Of a stretch of DNA of 23,023 nucleotides, positions 8,497-15,179 are shown one piece after another (position 1 is the stretch's first letter; each line of letters opens with the position of its first letter). Source of the stretch: an uncultured Collinsella sp. GTDB lineage: Bacteria > Actinomycetota > Coriobacteriia > Coriobacteriales > Coriobacteriaceae. A program made the position numbers and the translations under genes. Where the stretch lies: the NCBI GenBank assembly GCA_902478705.1, contig CABSMB010000003.1, positions 1 to 23,023 on the forward strand. Direction: 5' to 3'. The notes under the pieces were generated by a model. The model saw only the letters and a list, made by a program, of their open reading frames with translations, was not told the origin of the DNA and did not search any database.

Positions 8497-9762
8497 ATGA
8501 ATATAGAGCAGCTCGATATCAAGATTCGCGCCGTCGAGGGTGGCGTTACGGCAGCGGCCGGCTTTAAGGCCGCGGGTATTCATGCCGGATTCCGCAAGAA
8601 TCCCGAGCGCCTGGATTACGCGCTCGTCGTGCCCGATAAGCCCTGTCCCGGCGCCGGTGTGTTTACGACCAACCGCTTTTGCGCAGCGCCCGTGCAGGTG
8701 AGCCGTGCCAACCTGGGCGGCGCCGACAAGGGCTACGGCGTCATTGCCGGCATTTCGGTCAACTCTGGCAATGCCAACGCCGCCACGGGTGAGACCGGTC
8801 TTGCCTGCGCGCGCGAGACCTGCAACATCGCCTCGCAGGTCATCGGCTGCGAGCCCCAGCAGATTCTGGTCGCCTCCACGGGCGTAATTGGTCAGATTCT
8901 GCCGATTGACACGTTTGAGACGGCGATTCCGGCAGCTTATGAGGCGCTCTCCGCTCATGGTGGCGCCGATGCCGCCCGCGCTATCATGACGACCGACACG
9001 CACTCCAAGGAGTATGCCGTGTGTTACCGCAGCGAGGCCGCGGGGCACGCAGGCAATGTCTATACGGTGGGCGGTATGTGCAAGGGCTCGGGCATGATCA
9101 TGCCCAACATGGCAACCATGATCGCGGTCATCTCTACCGATGCCCCCGTCGAGCCGGAGGCTCTCCACTCCCTGCTGCTCTCGACCGCCAAACAGACCTT
9201 CAACAAGGTAACGGTCGATTCCGACACCTCGACTAACGACACCTGCATCATGCTCGCTTCCGGCGCTGCCGCAAATGCCGAGCCTATTGTCGAGGGCTCT
9301 GATGCCTTTGACGAGTTGGCCTTTGCCGTGCATGAGGTGTGCGAGAGCCTGGCGCGCAACATCGCCGCAGATGGCGAGGGCGCATCCAAGCTCGTGACGG
9401 TTAATGTCACCGGCGCCGCGAACGACGAGGAGGCCGATATCGCCGCCCGTGCTGTTGCCAACTCGCCGCTCGTCAAGACCTGCATCGCCGGCCACGATTG
9501 CAACTGGGGCCGCGTTGCCATGGCGCTCGGCAAGTGCGGCGTGAAGTTTAACCAAGAAGATGTGTCCATCGACATGATGGGTATGCCCGTCTGCCGTGAT
9601 GGCCTGACCGTTCCCTTCGATGAGGACGAAGCCCTGCGACGTTTTGAGGCGCCCGAGATCGTGATCTCGGCAGACCTGGGCGCAGGGGACGCGGCGACCA
9701 CCGTGTGGACTTGCGACCTCACGCACGAGTACATCTCCATTAACGGCGACTACCGTTCCTAG
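8497..9762 (+). CDS. argJ: bifunctional ornithine acetyltransferase / N-acetylglutamate synthase
   Basis: ArgJ transfers the acetyl group from N-acetylornithine to glutamate, releasing ornithine and regenerating N-acetylglutamate; many members can also use acetyl-CoA. The 421-residue precursor contains the self-cleavage motif KGSGMIMPNMATMIA. Cleavage is expected between Ala206 and Thr207, leaving Thr207 as the nucleophile of the beta chain. The sequence GHDCNWGRVAMALG near the C-terminus is also typical. The start at 8497 is preceded by AAGGAGTC. Its presence means the pathway is the cyclic, acetyl-recycling version. Whether it is mono- or bifunctional cannot be read from sequence with certainty. 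Confidence 0.96.
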   Translation: MNIEQLDIKIRAVEGGVTAAAGFKAAGIHAGFRKNPERLDYALVVPDKPCPGAGVFTTNRFCAAPVQVSRANLGGADKGYGVIAGISVNSGNANAATGETGLACARETCNIASQVIGCEPQQILVASTGVIGQILPIDTFETAIPAAYEALSAHGGADAARAIMTTDTHSKEYAVCYRSEAAGHAGNVYTVGGMCKGSGMIMPNMATMIAVISTDAPVEPEALHSLLLSTAKQTFNKVTVDSDTSTNDTCIMLASGAAANAEPIVEGSDAFDELAFAVHEVCESLARNIAADGEGASKLVTVNVTGAANDEEADIAARAVANSPLVKTCIAGHDCNWGRVAMALGKCGVKFNQEDVSIDMMGMPVCRDGLTVPFDEDEALRRFEAPEIVISADLGAGDAATTVWTCDLTHEYISINGDYRS

Positions 9763-9843
9763 ACTCCCGATGTGCCGCGCGTCCCGCTGCAATCGCGGGC
9801 AACGAGGTACGGCGCGATAGCTACACGAAAGACGAGGCAGACT

Positions 9844-10824
9844 ATGAAGTTCGCACGCGATTGCCGCTCGAGCGAATCCAACGAAGTTACCGCGCAGCTG
9901 CTGTTCGAGGCGCTGCCATGGATTAAGAACCTGACCGGTAAGACGGTCGTTATCAAGTACGGCGGTGCCGCCATGGTCGACGAGCAGCTGCGTCGTGACG
10001 TGATGAGCGACATCGTCTTGCTCAAGATTATCGGCATGCGTCCTGTTATCGTCCACGGTGGCGGCAAGGCCATCAACGAGGCGCTCAGCCACTACGACAT
10101 CCCCGTCGAGTTTAAGAACGGCCAGCGTGTGACTACGCCTGCCACCATGGACATCGTGCGCGAGGTACTGGGTGGCAAGGTCAATCAGGAGCTGGTCGCG
10201 GCGCTCAACCACCACGGCAACCTGGCCGTGGGCGTGTCCGGCAGCGACGCCGGTACCCTTATCGCCGAGCCACTCGACCCAGAGCTCGGCCGCGTAGGCA
10301 AGGTTACGCACGTCAACACCGACTATATCGAGCGCCTGCTCGACAGCGAGTACATTCCCGTTATCGCCACGGTCGCAGCGGGGGAGGACGGTGGCTTCTT
10401 CAACATCAACGCCGATACCGCCGCCGGCGCCGTTGCGGCGGCGCTTCATGCGCACAAGGCGATTTTTTTGACCGATGTCGACGGTCTGTACAAGGACTTT
10501 AGCGACAAGGATTCGCTTATCTCCAACCTGACGCTCGACGAGGTCAATGAGATGCTCTACGGCGGCGAGGTCGACAAGGGCATGATCCCCAAGCTGCGCG
10601 CCGCCGTCGATGCGCTTACCGCTGGCGTGTTCCGAGCCCACATCATCAATGGCACGACGCCGCACTCGCTGCTGCTGGAGCTGTTGACCGATGCCGGCGT
10701 TGGTACCGTGATCCACTCCACCGAGACGGCCTACGAGTTTGATACGCATCCGCACCCGCTTTCGACCTTTGCGGCACGCCTGACCGAGAACCTCGACGAG
10801 GTCGAGAAGCTCCAGACGGTCTAG
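9844..10824 (+). CDS. argB: acetylglutamate kinase
   Basis: ArgB phosphorylates N-acetylglutamate, usually the arginine-feedback step. The 326-residue product has the amino acid kinase motifs VVIKYGGAAM, VIVHGGGKAIN, the nucleotide-site stretch FLTDVDGLYKDF and GGEVDKGMIPKL. The ATG at 9844 is preferred to an in-frame GTG at 9772, which would add 24 residues and lacks a ribosome binding site; GAGG lies upstream of 9844. The family core normally ends around GVGTVI, but this protein continues about 35 residues (HSTETAYEFDTHPHPLSTF...). The role of that tail is unknown. Its N-terminal helix before the kinase core resembles that of arginine-sensitive hexameric forms (inference). Confidence 0.95.
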   Translation: MKFARDCRSSESNEVTAQLLFEALPWIKNLTGKTVVIKYGGAAMVDEQLRRDVMSDIVLLKIIGMRPVIVHGGGKAINEALSHYDIPVEFKNGQRVTTPATMDIVREVLGGKVNQELVAALNHHGNLAVGVSGSDAGTLIAEPLDPELGRVGKVTHVNTDYIERLLDSEYIPVIATVAAGEDGGFFNINADTAAGAVAAALHAHKAIFLTDVDGLYKDFSDKDSLISNLTLDEVNEMLYGGEVDKGMIPKLRAAVDALTAGVFRAHIINGTTPHSLLLELLTDAGVGTVIHSTETAYEFDTHPHPLSTFAARLTENLDEVEKLQTV

Positions 10825-10893
10825 CTGACCCGCGGTCGTCGCGTCCCTGCACCCATAGCCCTGCGCCGTACGGCGCCTAACGAAAGGCATCCC

Positions 10894-12177
10894 ATGTCAC
10901 TTGCAACTCAACAATCGCTCGAATCCCATTACGTTATGCATACTTTTGGTCGCTCGCCGGTAGAGTTTGTCGAAGGCCACGGCATGAAGCTCATCGGTGA
11001 CGATGGTCGTGAGTATCTCGACTTTCTCGCTGGTATTGGCGTGTGTAGCCTAGGCCACGGTAATCCTGCAGTGCTTTCGGCGCTCGAGGCTCAGACCAAA
11101 AAGCTTCTGCACGTGTCTAACTACTTCTACATCGAGCAGCGTGGACAGGTCGCGGCGCTGCTGTCCAAGCTTGCCAACGACGACGTAGATGGTGCGTGCG
11201 TTCTGGCCGATGCCATTGCCGCCGGCGATGAGACCACGGCCGCTGCGCTCGGCGCTCCGACGGCGGGCGAGCAGGTGTGGGAGACGTTCTTTGCCAATTC
11301 TGGTGCTGAAGCCAACGAGGGCTCGATGAAGCTCGCGCGTCTGTACGCCAAGCGTGCTGGTAACGGCGGCAACACCATCGTATGCATGCGCGGCGGCTTC
11401 CACGGTCGTACGCTCGAGACCATTGCCGCCACCATGCAGGATTGGCTACAGGACAGCTTCCGTCCGCTGCCGGGCGGCTTTGTGGCCTGCACACCCAACG
11501 ATGTCGATGAGCTGCGTGCAATCTTTAAGCAGCTGGGAAGCGAGATTTGCGCCGTCATGCTCGAGCCGATTCAGGGCGAGAGCGGTGTGCACCCCATGAC
11601 TGAGGAGTTTATGACGGCGGCGCGCGACTTGGCACACGAGGTGGGTGCCGTTCTTATCGCCGACGAGGTCCAGTGTGGCATCTTCCGCTCCGGCAAGCCG
11701 TTTGCATTCCAGACCTATGGCGTGGAGCCCGACATCATGAGCCTTGCCAAGGGGATCGCCGACGGCGTCCCCATGGGTGCCGTGGTGGCAAAGAAGGAGA
11801 TCGCCGACGTGTTTAAGCCGGGCGACCACGGCTCGACCTTTGGCGGTAGTTGCTTGGCTGTCGCGGCGTGCGCCGCGACGCTCTCCGCGCTTGTGCGCGG
11901 CGACTACGCTGAGCATGCCGCCAAGGTGGGTGCTTATATGGAGCAGGCGCTGGCCAAGCTTCCGCACGTTACCGAGGTACGCGGTCGCGGCTTAATGCTC
12001 GGCTGCGATCTGGATGACGCTGCGGGCGATGCGCATGATATTGTTGCCCGCGCGCTGGCCGCCGGCGCCGTGATTAACGCTACTGGTGCCCACACGCTGC
12101 GTTTCCTGCCGCCGCTTGTCTGCGAAGAAGCCGACGTGGGCAGCCTGATCGAGATTTTGTCGGACGTTTTGGCCTAA
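10894..12177 (+). CDS. argD: acetylornithine aminotransferase (PLP-dependent)
   Basis: ArgD converts N-acetylglutamate semialdehyde to N-acetylornithine with glutamate as amino donor. The 427-residue class III aminotransferase has FANSGAEANEGSMKLAR for cofactor phosphate contacts, GGFHGRT, LIADEVQCGIFRSG with the PLP-ring aspartate, and the Schiff-base lysine at residue 286 in SLAKGIADGVPMGA. Residues 94-127 contain an extra hydrophilic segment of about 30 residues (NDDVDGACVLAD...), absent from typical ArgD just before the FFANSG strand. It is the last gene of the argCJBD block and a terminator follows 26 bases after its stop. Use on related substrates such as succinyl-ornithine is possible, but the context points to arginine synthesis. 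Confidence 0.95.
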   Translation: MSLATQQSLESHYVMHTFGRSPVEFVEGHGMKLIGDDGREYLDFLAGIGVCSLGHGNPAVLSALEAQTKKLLHVSNYFYIEQRGQVAALLSKLANDDVDGACVLADAIAAGDETTAAALGAPTAGEQVWETFFANSGAEANEGSMKLARLYAKRAGNGGNTIVCMRGGFHGRTLETIAATMQDWLQDSFRPLPGGFVACTPNDVDELRAIFKQLGSEICAVMLEPIQGESGVHPMTEEFMTAARDLAHEVGAVLIADEVQCGIFRSGKPFAFQTYGVEPDIMSLAKGIADGVPMGAVVAKKEIADVFKPGDHGSTFGGSCLAVAACAATLSALVRGDYAEHAAKVGAYMEQALAKLPHVTEVRGRGLMLGCDLDDAAGDAHDIVARALAAGAVINATGAHTLRFLPPLVCEEADVGSLIEILSDVLA

Positions 12178-12202
12178 CACAGCGCAATAACTCAATTTGG
12201 AC

Positions 12203-12265
12203 CGGGTTCCGGACTGCGGACGTGCCATATGCGGCACGATTCAGCGGTCTGGAGCCCGTTTTGTT
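12203..12265 (+). terminator. intrinsic terminator of the arg operon
   Basis: CGGGTTCCGGAC (12203-12214) pairs along its whole length with GTCTGGAGCCCG (12247-12258), counting two G-U pairs. Above it a second stem, CGTGCC/GGCACG, closes on ATATGC. TTTTGTT follows the stem. The position just after argD fits the end of the operon. Confidence 0.8.
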
Positions 12266-12292
12266 ATCGATTTACCATGGCTGGGATAGGCC

Positions 12293-12512
12293 GTGTGCAA
12301 AAAGTGGCAAATATGAGTACGGGCACTAACTTCGTAACATATAAATTAGGCGTTTTTAGATGAGTTGGGCCACATATGTCCAGTTTTGCAGTAACTAAAT
12401 TGGCTTAACTGGACTATCAGTCGTCGTTCTAATGTCGGATTTGCCTTTTATGACTTCGAAAACGCTGCTACCAAAAAGGTAGCAGTACTCATATTTGGCA
12501 TTTTTTGCACAT
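12293..12512. mobile_element. MITE-like element with 28-bp imperfect terminal inverted repeats
   Basis: Bases 12293-12320 and the reverse complement of 12485-12512 match at 25 of 28 positions; the shared core is CAAATATGAGTAC. The ~220-bp segment is visibly more AT-rich than the flanking genes and encodes no credible protein. It contains an internal 8-bp inverted repeat GTCCAGTT/AACTGGAC (12378-12385 and 12407-12414) and a hairpin CTGCTACC-AAAAA-GGTAGCAG (12465-12485) abutting the right repeat. These traits suit a miniature non-autonomous element or a folded non-coding RNA. No target-site duplication is evident, so mobility is inference. Confidence 0.6.
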
Positions 12513-12561
12513 GGGTATTCGCCAAGGGTCCATTTCGCCGCCCGCTTTCGCTTCGGGCCTC

Positions 12562-12704
12562 CGCTCCTCGCGTGCTGCGCTGGAAAACGCTTCGCGTTTC
12601 CTCAGCTCCGCACCCTTGCGGGTTCGAATCCCTCTGCACGGGGCCCAAAAAGGAAAGGCCCCCATCGCTGGGAGCCTTTTCAATCAAGTGGTGGGCGATG
12701 AGGG
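12562..12704. repeat. near-identical duplication, copy 1 (143 bp)
   Basis: This segment matches 12750-12893 at every position except one inserted A in copy 2. Each copy holds a small GGAAAACGC/GCGTTTCC hairpin, a T-arm-like GCGGGTTCGAATCCC on the + strand, a bidirectional terminator hairpin (12654-12679 here) and the last bases of the tRNA-Val gene (TGGTGGGCGATGAGGG). In copy 1 the tRNA sequence breaks off at 12704 and does not continue. The copies are separated by 45 bases of GC-rich sequence. Confidence 0.92.
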
Positions 12705-12749
12705 GTGTCCGCGTGCGGCTGGCGCCGCCCGCGCCCCGCTTCGTCGCTT

Positions 12750-12893
12750 CGCTCCTCGCGTGCTGCGCTGGAAAACGCTTACGCGTTTCCTCAGCTCCGC
12801 ACCCTTGCGGGTTCGAATCCCTCTGCACGGGGCCCAAAAAGGAAAGGCCCCCATCGCTGGGAGCCTTTTCAATCAAGTGGTGGGCGATGAGGG
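12750..12893. repeat. near-identical duplication, copy 2 (144 bp), ending inside tRNA-Val
   Basis: This is the partner of 12562-12704. It runs without a break into the intact tRNA-Val gene, so it is probably the parental copy and copy 1 the duplicate. The near-perfect identity suggests a recent event or ongoing homogenisation. Several open frames cross both copies on both strands, but they only reflect the repeated, stop-poor sequence and I do not regard them as genes. Confidence 0.92.
12836..12868 (-). terminator. terminator of tRNA-Val
   Basis: AAAGGCCCCC (12843-12852) pairs with GGGAGCCTTT (12859-12868), with one mismatch and a six-base loop. Read on the minus strand, the stem is followed by CCTTTTT (12842-12836). 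It begins 10 bases after the tRNA 3' end. The + strand side also has a short T-run, so it may work in both directions. A duplicate lies at 12654-12679. Confidence 0.7.
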
Positions 12894-12953
12894 ATTCGAA
12901 CCCCCAGCCTTGTGCGTGTAAAGCACCTGCGCTAACCGTTGCGCCAATCGCCC
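12878..12953 (-). tRNA. tRNA-Val (anticodon TAC)
   Basis: Read on the minus strand, the acceptor GGGCGAT pairs perfectly with ATCGCCC, followed by discriminator A and an encoded CCA (12880-12878). The D-arm is GCGC-AACGGTTA-GCGC. The anticodon loop is TTTACAC with anticodon TAC, on a stem with four good pairs and one G-A mismatch at its base. The T-arm is GGGGG-TTCGAAT-CCCTC. The 3' end of this gene is duplicated at 12689-12704, as happens at integration sites in tRNA genes. Confidence 0.93.
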
Positions 12954-12963
12954 GCAGGGATTG

Positions 12964-12991
12964 AGTATAGCGGAAACCCCGTGCTGTTCAC
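12964..12991 (-). promoter_or_regulatory. promoter of tRNA-Val
   Basis: On the minus strand TATACT (12969-12964) lies 10 bases before the tRNA 5' end, with a weak -35-like GTGAAC (12991-12986) 16 bases upstream. The good -10 and its position support the call. Confidence 0.5.
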
Positions 12992-13010
12992 CGCTAATTC
13001 ATAACGAAAC

Positions 13011-14879
13011 TTACGCGGCGACTTCGGCGCCCTTGTCCTCGTCGATAAAGAAGCGCTTGTACCAGATGAGGAACGTCAACGTGGTATAGATCTTGCGCTG
13101 GTTGAGCGCGCGACCCTCAAAGTGATCGTCAAGCAGTTTCATGAGCGCATCGGTGTCAAAGAAATCAGCAGCCCACGGTGCGGTGAAGTATTCCTTTACG
13201 TAGTCGTAGTACTTTTGCTCGCGCAGCCAGAACTTGACCGGTACGGGGAAGCCCACCTTCTTGCGCGTTGCCCACTCGTCGGGCAGCGTGCGGTTGGCAG
13301 CGTGACGCAGAACGAGCTTGCAGCCTTCTTCGTTAACACGGTAGTTGGCGGGAATGTGCTCGGCAAACTCCATGACCTTCTTGTCCAGGAACGGGACGCG
13401 GAGCTCCAGAGAATGTGCCATGCACATCTTGTCGGCCTTGAGCAGAATGTCGCCCGGCAGCCACATGTTCATGTCCAGATACTGCTTCTTGGAGAGCTCG
13501 CAGCAATTGGGAACCTGCTTGTAATACTCGGCGCACATTTCGGCGGCGTTCTTGCCGGTGTCGTAGGCAGGCTTAAGCACCTCGTCGACCTCGGACGGGT
13601 CGAACACCTTTGCCTGACCCACATACCAGCGCTCGGGGACCTCGGCGCACTTGGTCAAGAAATTGTGACCCTTAAAGTAGGGAAGATGCTGAACGAGCGA
13701 GCCCAGGGCGCGGCGCACGCCGAGTGGGACGCGCTTCTTGAAGGAGCGCATCTGAGGGGTGTCCTCGTACCACTCGTAGCCGGCGAACAGCTCGTCTGCA
13801 CCCTCGCCCGAAAGGACCACGGTGACTTCCTTGGCTGCCATCTGGGCCAGATAGTACAGCGGCACGCTCGAGAGGTTCGATTGCGGCTCGTCCATGTGAT
13901 ACTGGATGTCGGGCAGCGCGTCGAAGAACTCGTCGGCGGTGATCATCTTGCGCACGTTCTTGATGCCCAGCTTGTCAGAAAGCTCGGCGGCGTAGTTGGT
14001 CTCGTTGAAGTTCTTGTAATCGAAGCCGACGGAATAGGTGGTGTCGGGCATAAGGCAGGCGGCAATGTAGCTGGAGTCCACGCCGCCAGAAAGAAACGAG
14101 CCCACCTTAACATCGGCGATTCGGTGCGCAGCGACGCTTTCGTGCACGACCTTGTCGCACTCGTCCACGTACTCCTCGAAGGTCTTGGAGTTGTCGTCGG
14201 TGAAGTCACAGCTCCAGTAACGCTTGATGTCCATGGTGTTGGTCGTCAGGTCATACGTAAAGCAATGCGCCGGGGCAAGCTTGAACACGCCCTTAAAGAA
14301 GGTCTCCTCCGTGGCAGGGAATTGCAGCGTCAGGTAGGGGCGCAGCGCGTCGTGGTTGACAGCCTTCTCAAACTTGGGATGGTCCAGGAAGCTCTTGATC
14401 TCGGAGCCAAACAGCAGCGAGCCATCGGATGCCTGGTAGTAATAGAACGGCTTGATACCAAAGATGTCGCGAGCGCCAAAGAGTTTGTTCTTGTTCTGGT
14501 CGTGAATCACGAACGCGTACATGCCGCGCAGGCGGTTGACCAGGTCCTCGCCCCACTCCTCGTAACCATGTACCAGGACCTCGGTATCAGCGTTGCAGTG
14601 GAAGGCGTAGCCGGCTGCCTCCAGCTCGGCGCGAAGCTCCTGGAAGTTGTAGATCTCTCCGTTGAAGACAATCGTGACCTTGCCGTCGTCGCTCGACATG
14701 GGCTGAGCTCCAGCTTCGGAAAGATCAAGAATCGAAAGACGACGGAAGCCAAGGGCAACGTTGTCGACGATATGCTGGCCGCCCATATCGGGACCACGGT
14801 GGATGATGCGATTCATCATAGCCGTGAGAACCAGCTCACTCTGTTCATCTGTACCGGTAAAACCGACAAAACCGCACAT
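13011..14879 (-). CDS. asnB: asparagine synthetase (glutamine-hydrolysing)
   Basis: AsnB amidates aspartate to asparagine using glutamine and ATP. The 622-residue product begins MCGFVGFTG, so Cys2 becomes the N-terminal nucleophile of the glutaminase domain after Met removal. IVFNGEIYNFQELRAEL and DTEVLVHGYEEWG belong to the same domain. The synthetase half has the PP-loop SGGVDSS (264-270) and VLSGEGADELFAGYEWY. The start at 14879 follows AGAAAGGATC. An in-frame extension upstream to 15050 is rejected because it would bury the catalytic cysteine. It is the only protein gene on the minus strand in the window. The same strand carries tRNA-Val just downstream, and no clear terminator separates them. 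Confidence 0.97.
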   Translation of the reverse strand: MCGFVGFTGTDEQSELVLTAMMNRIIHRGPDMGGQHIVDNVALGFRRLSILDLSEAGAQPMSSDDGKVTIVFNGEIYNFQELRAELEAAGYAFHCNADTEVLVHGYEEWGEDLVNRLRGMYAFVIHDQNKNKLFGARDIFGIKPFYYYQASDGSLLFGSEIKSFLDHPKFEKAVNHDALRPYLTLQFPATEETFFKGVFKLAPAHCFTYDLTTNTMDIKRYWSCDFTDDNSKTFEEYVDECDKVVHESVAAHRIADVKVGSFLSGGVDSSYIAACLMPDTTYSVGFDYKNFNETNYAAELSDKLGIKNVRKMITADEFFDALPDIQYHMDEPQSNLSSVPLYYLAQMAAKEVTVVLSGEGADELFAGYEWYEDTPQMRSFKKRVPLGVRRALGSLVQHLPYFKGHNFLTKCAEVPERWYVGQAKVFDPSEVDEVLKPAYDTGKNAAEMCAEYYKQVPNCCELSKKQYLDMNMWLPGDILLKADKMCMAHSLELRVPFLDKKVMEFAEHIPANYRVNEEGCKLVLRHAANRTLPDEWATRKKVGFPVPVKFWLREQKYYDYVKEYFTAPWAADFFDTDALMKLLDDHFEGRALNQRKIYTTLTFLIWYKRFFIDEDKGAEVAA

Positions 14880-15100
14880 GCAAGATCCTTTCTGCTGACG
14901 GCTCAGGTGTACTGCCGCAAGGATTGTGGCAGCTGATGTCAAATAATCTTTACTATCATGCCAATCTTTTGTTTCGTGATAGGGCATAAGCGCCGAGCGA
15001 ACCGAAAAAACCACGGCGTGGCTCGTCCGGGCTTCCGGTAGCGGTTCCAAGATTTAGCAGTCTGTGCCCGATACAAGATTGGGCGGCATATTACGATGGC

Positions 15101-15109
15101 TGCTAGTAT
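15101..15109 (+). promoter_or_regulatory. possible extended -10 promoter for the MurE-like gene
   Basis: TGCTAGTAT is an extended -10 element (TGn then TAGTAT at 15104-15109), about 70 bases before the gene start. No convincing -35 is visible. Transcription from here would exclude the upstream ATG at 15096, which supports the start at 15180. Confidence 0.35.
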
Positions 15110-15179
15110 TGAAAGGGTTTTGTTGAATCGGTTTGGTCTCGAGGCAATTGAGGCTGGGCTTAGCGAGAGGGGTCGTTGT

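Noticed and set aside
8374..10890. 838-codon open frame opposite argJ and argB
   Set aside because: It is antisense to two certain genes and shows no motif of its own. Long antisense frames are expected at this base composition.
12562..12893. CRISPR array
   Set aside because: There are only two long copies of 143/144 bp with one 45-bp spacer, and no cas gene in the window.
12448..12921. Several open frames with internal repeated peptides in the argD-asnB gap
   Set aside because: The repeated peptides simply translate the 143-bp DNA duplication, including tRNA and terminator sequence, on both strands. No ribosome binding site or protein family supports them.
12954..13010. Terminator for asnB
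   Set aside because: AGCGG/CCGCT can pair, but the stem is only five base pairs with a long loop and no T-run; the region is better explained by the tRNA-Val promoter.
13122..14936. 604-codon + strand open frame across asnB
   Set aside because: asnB on the minus strand has intact catalytic motifs and a ribosome binding site; the + frame has neither.
14880..15050. 57-residue N-terminal extension of AsnB
   Set aside because: It would bury the catalytic Cys2, and the ATG at 14879 has a good ribosome binding site.
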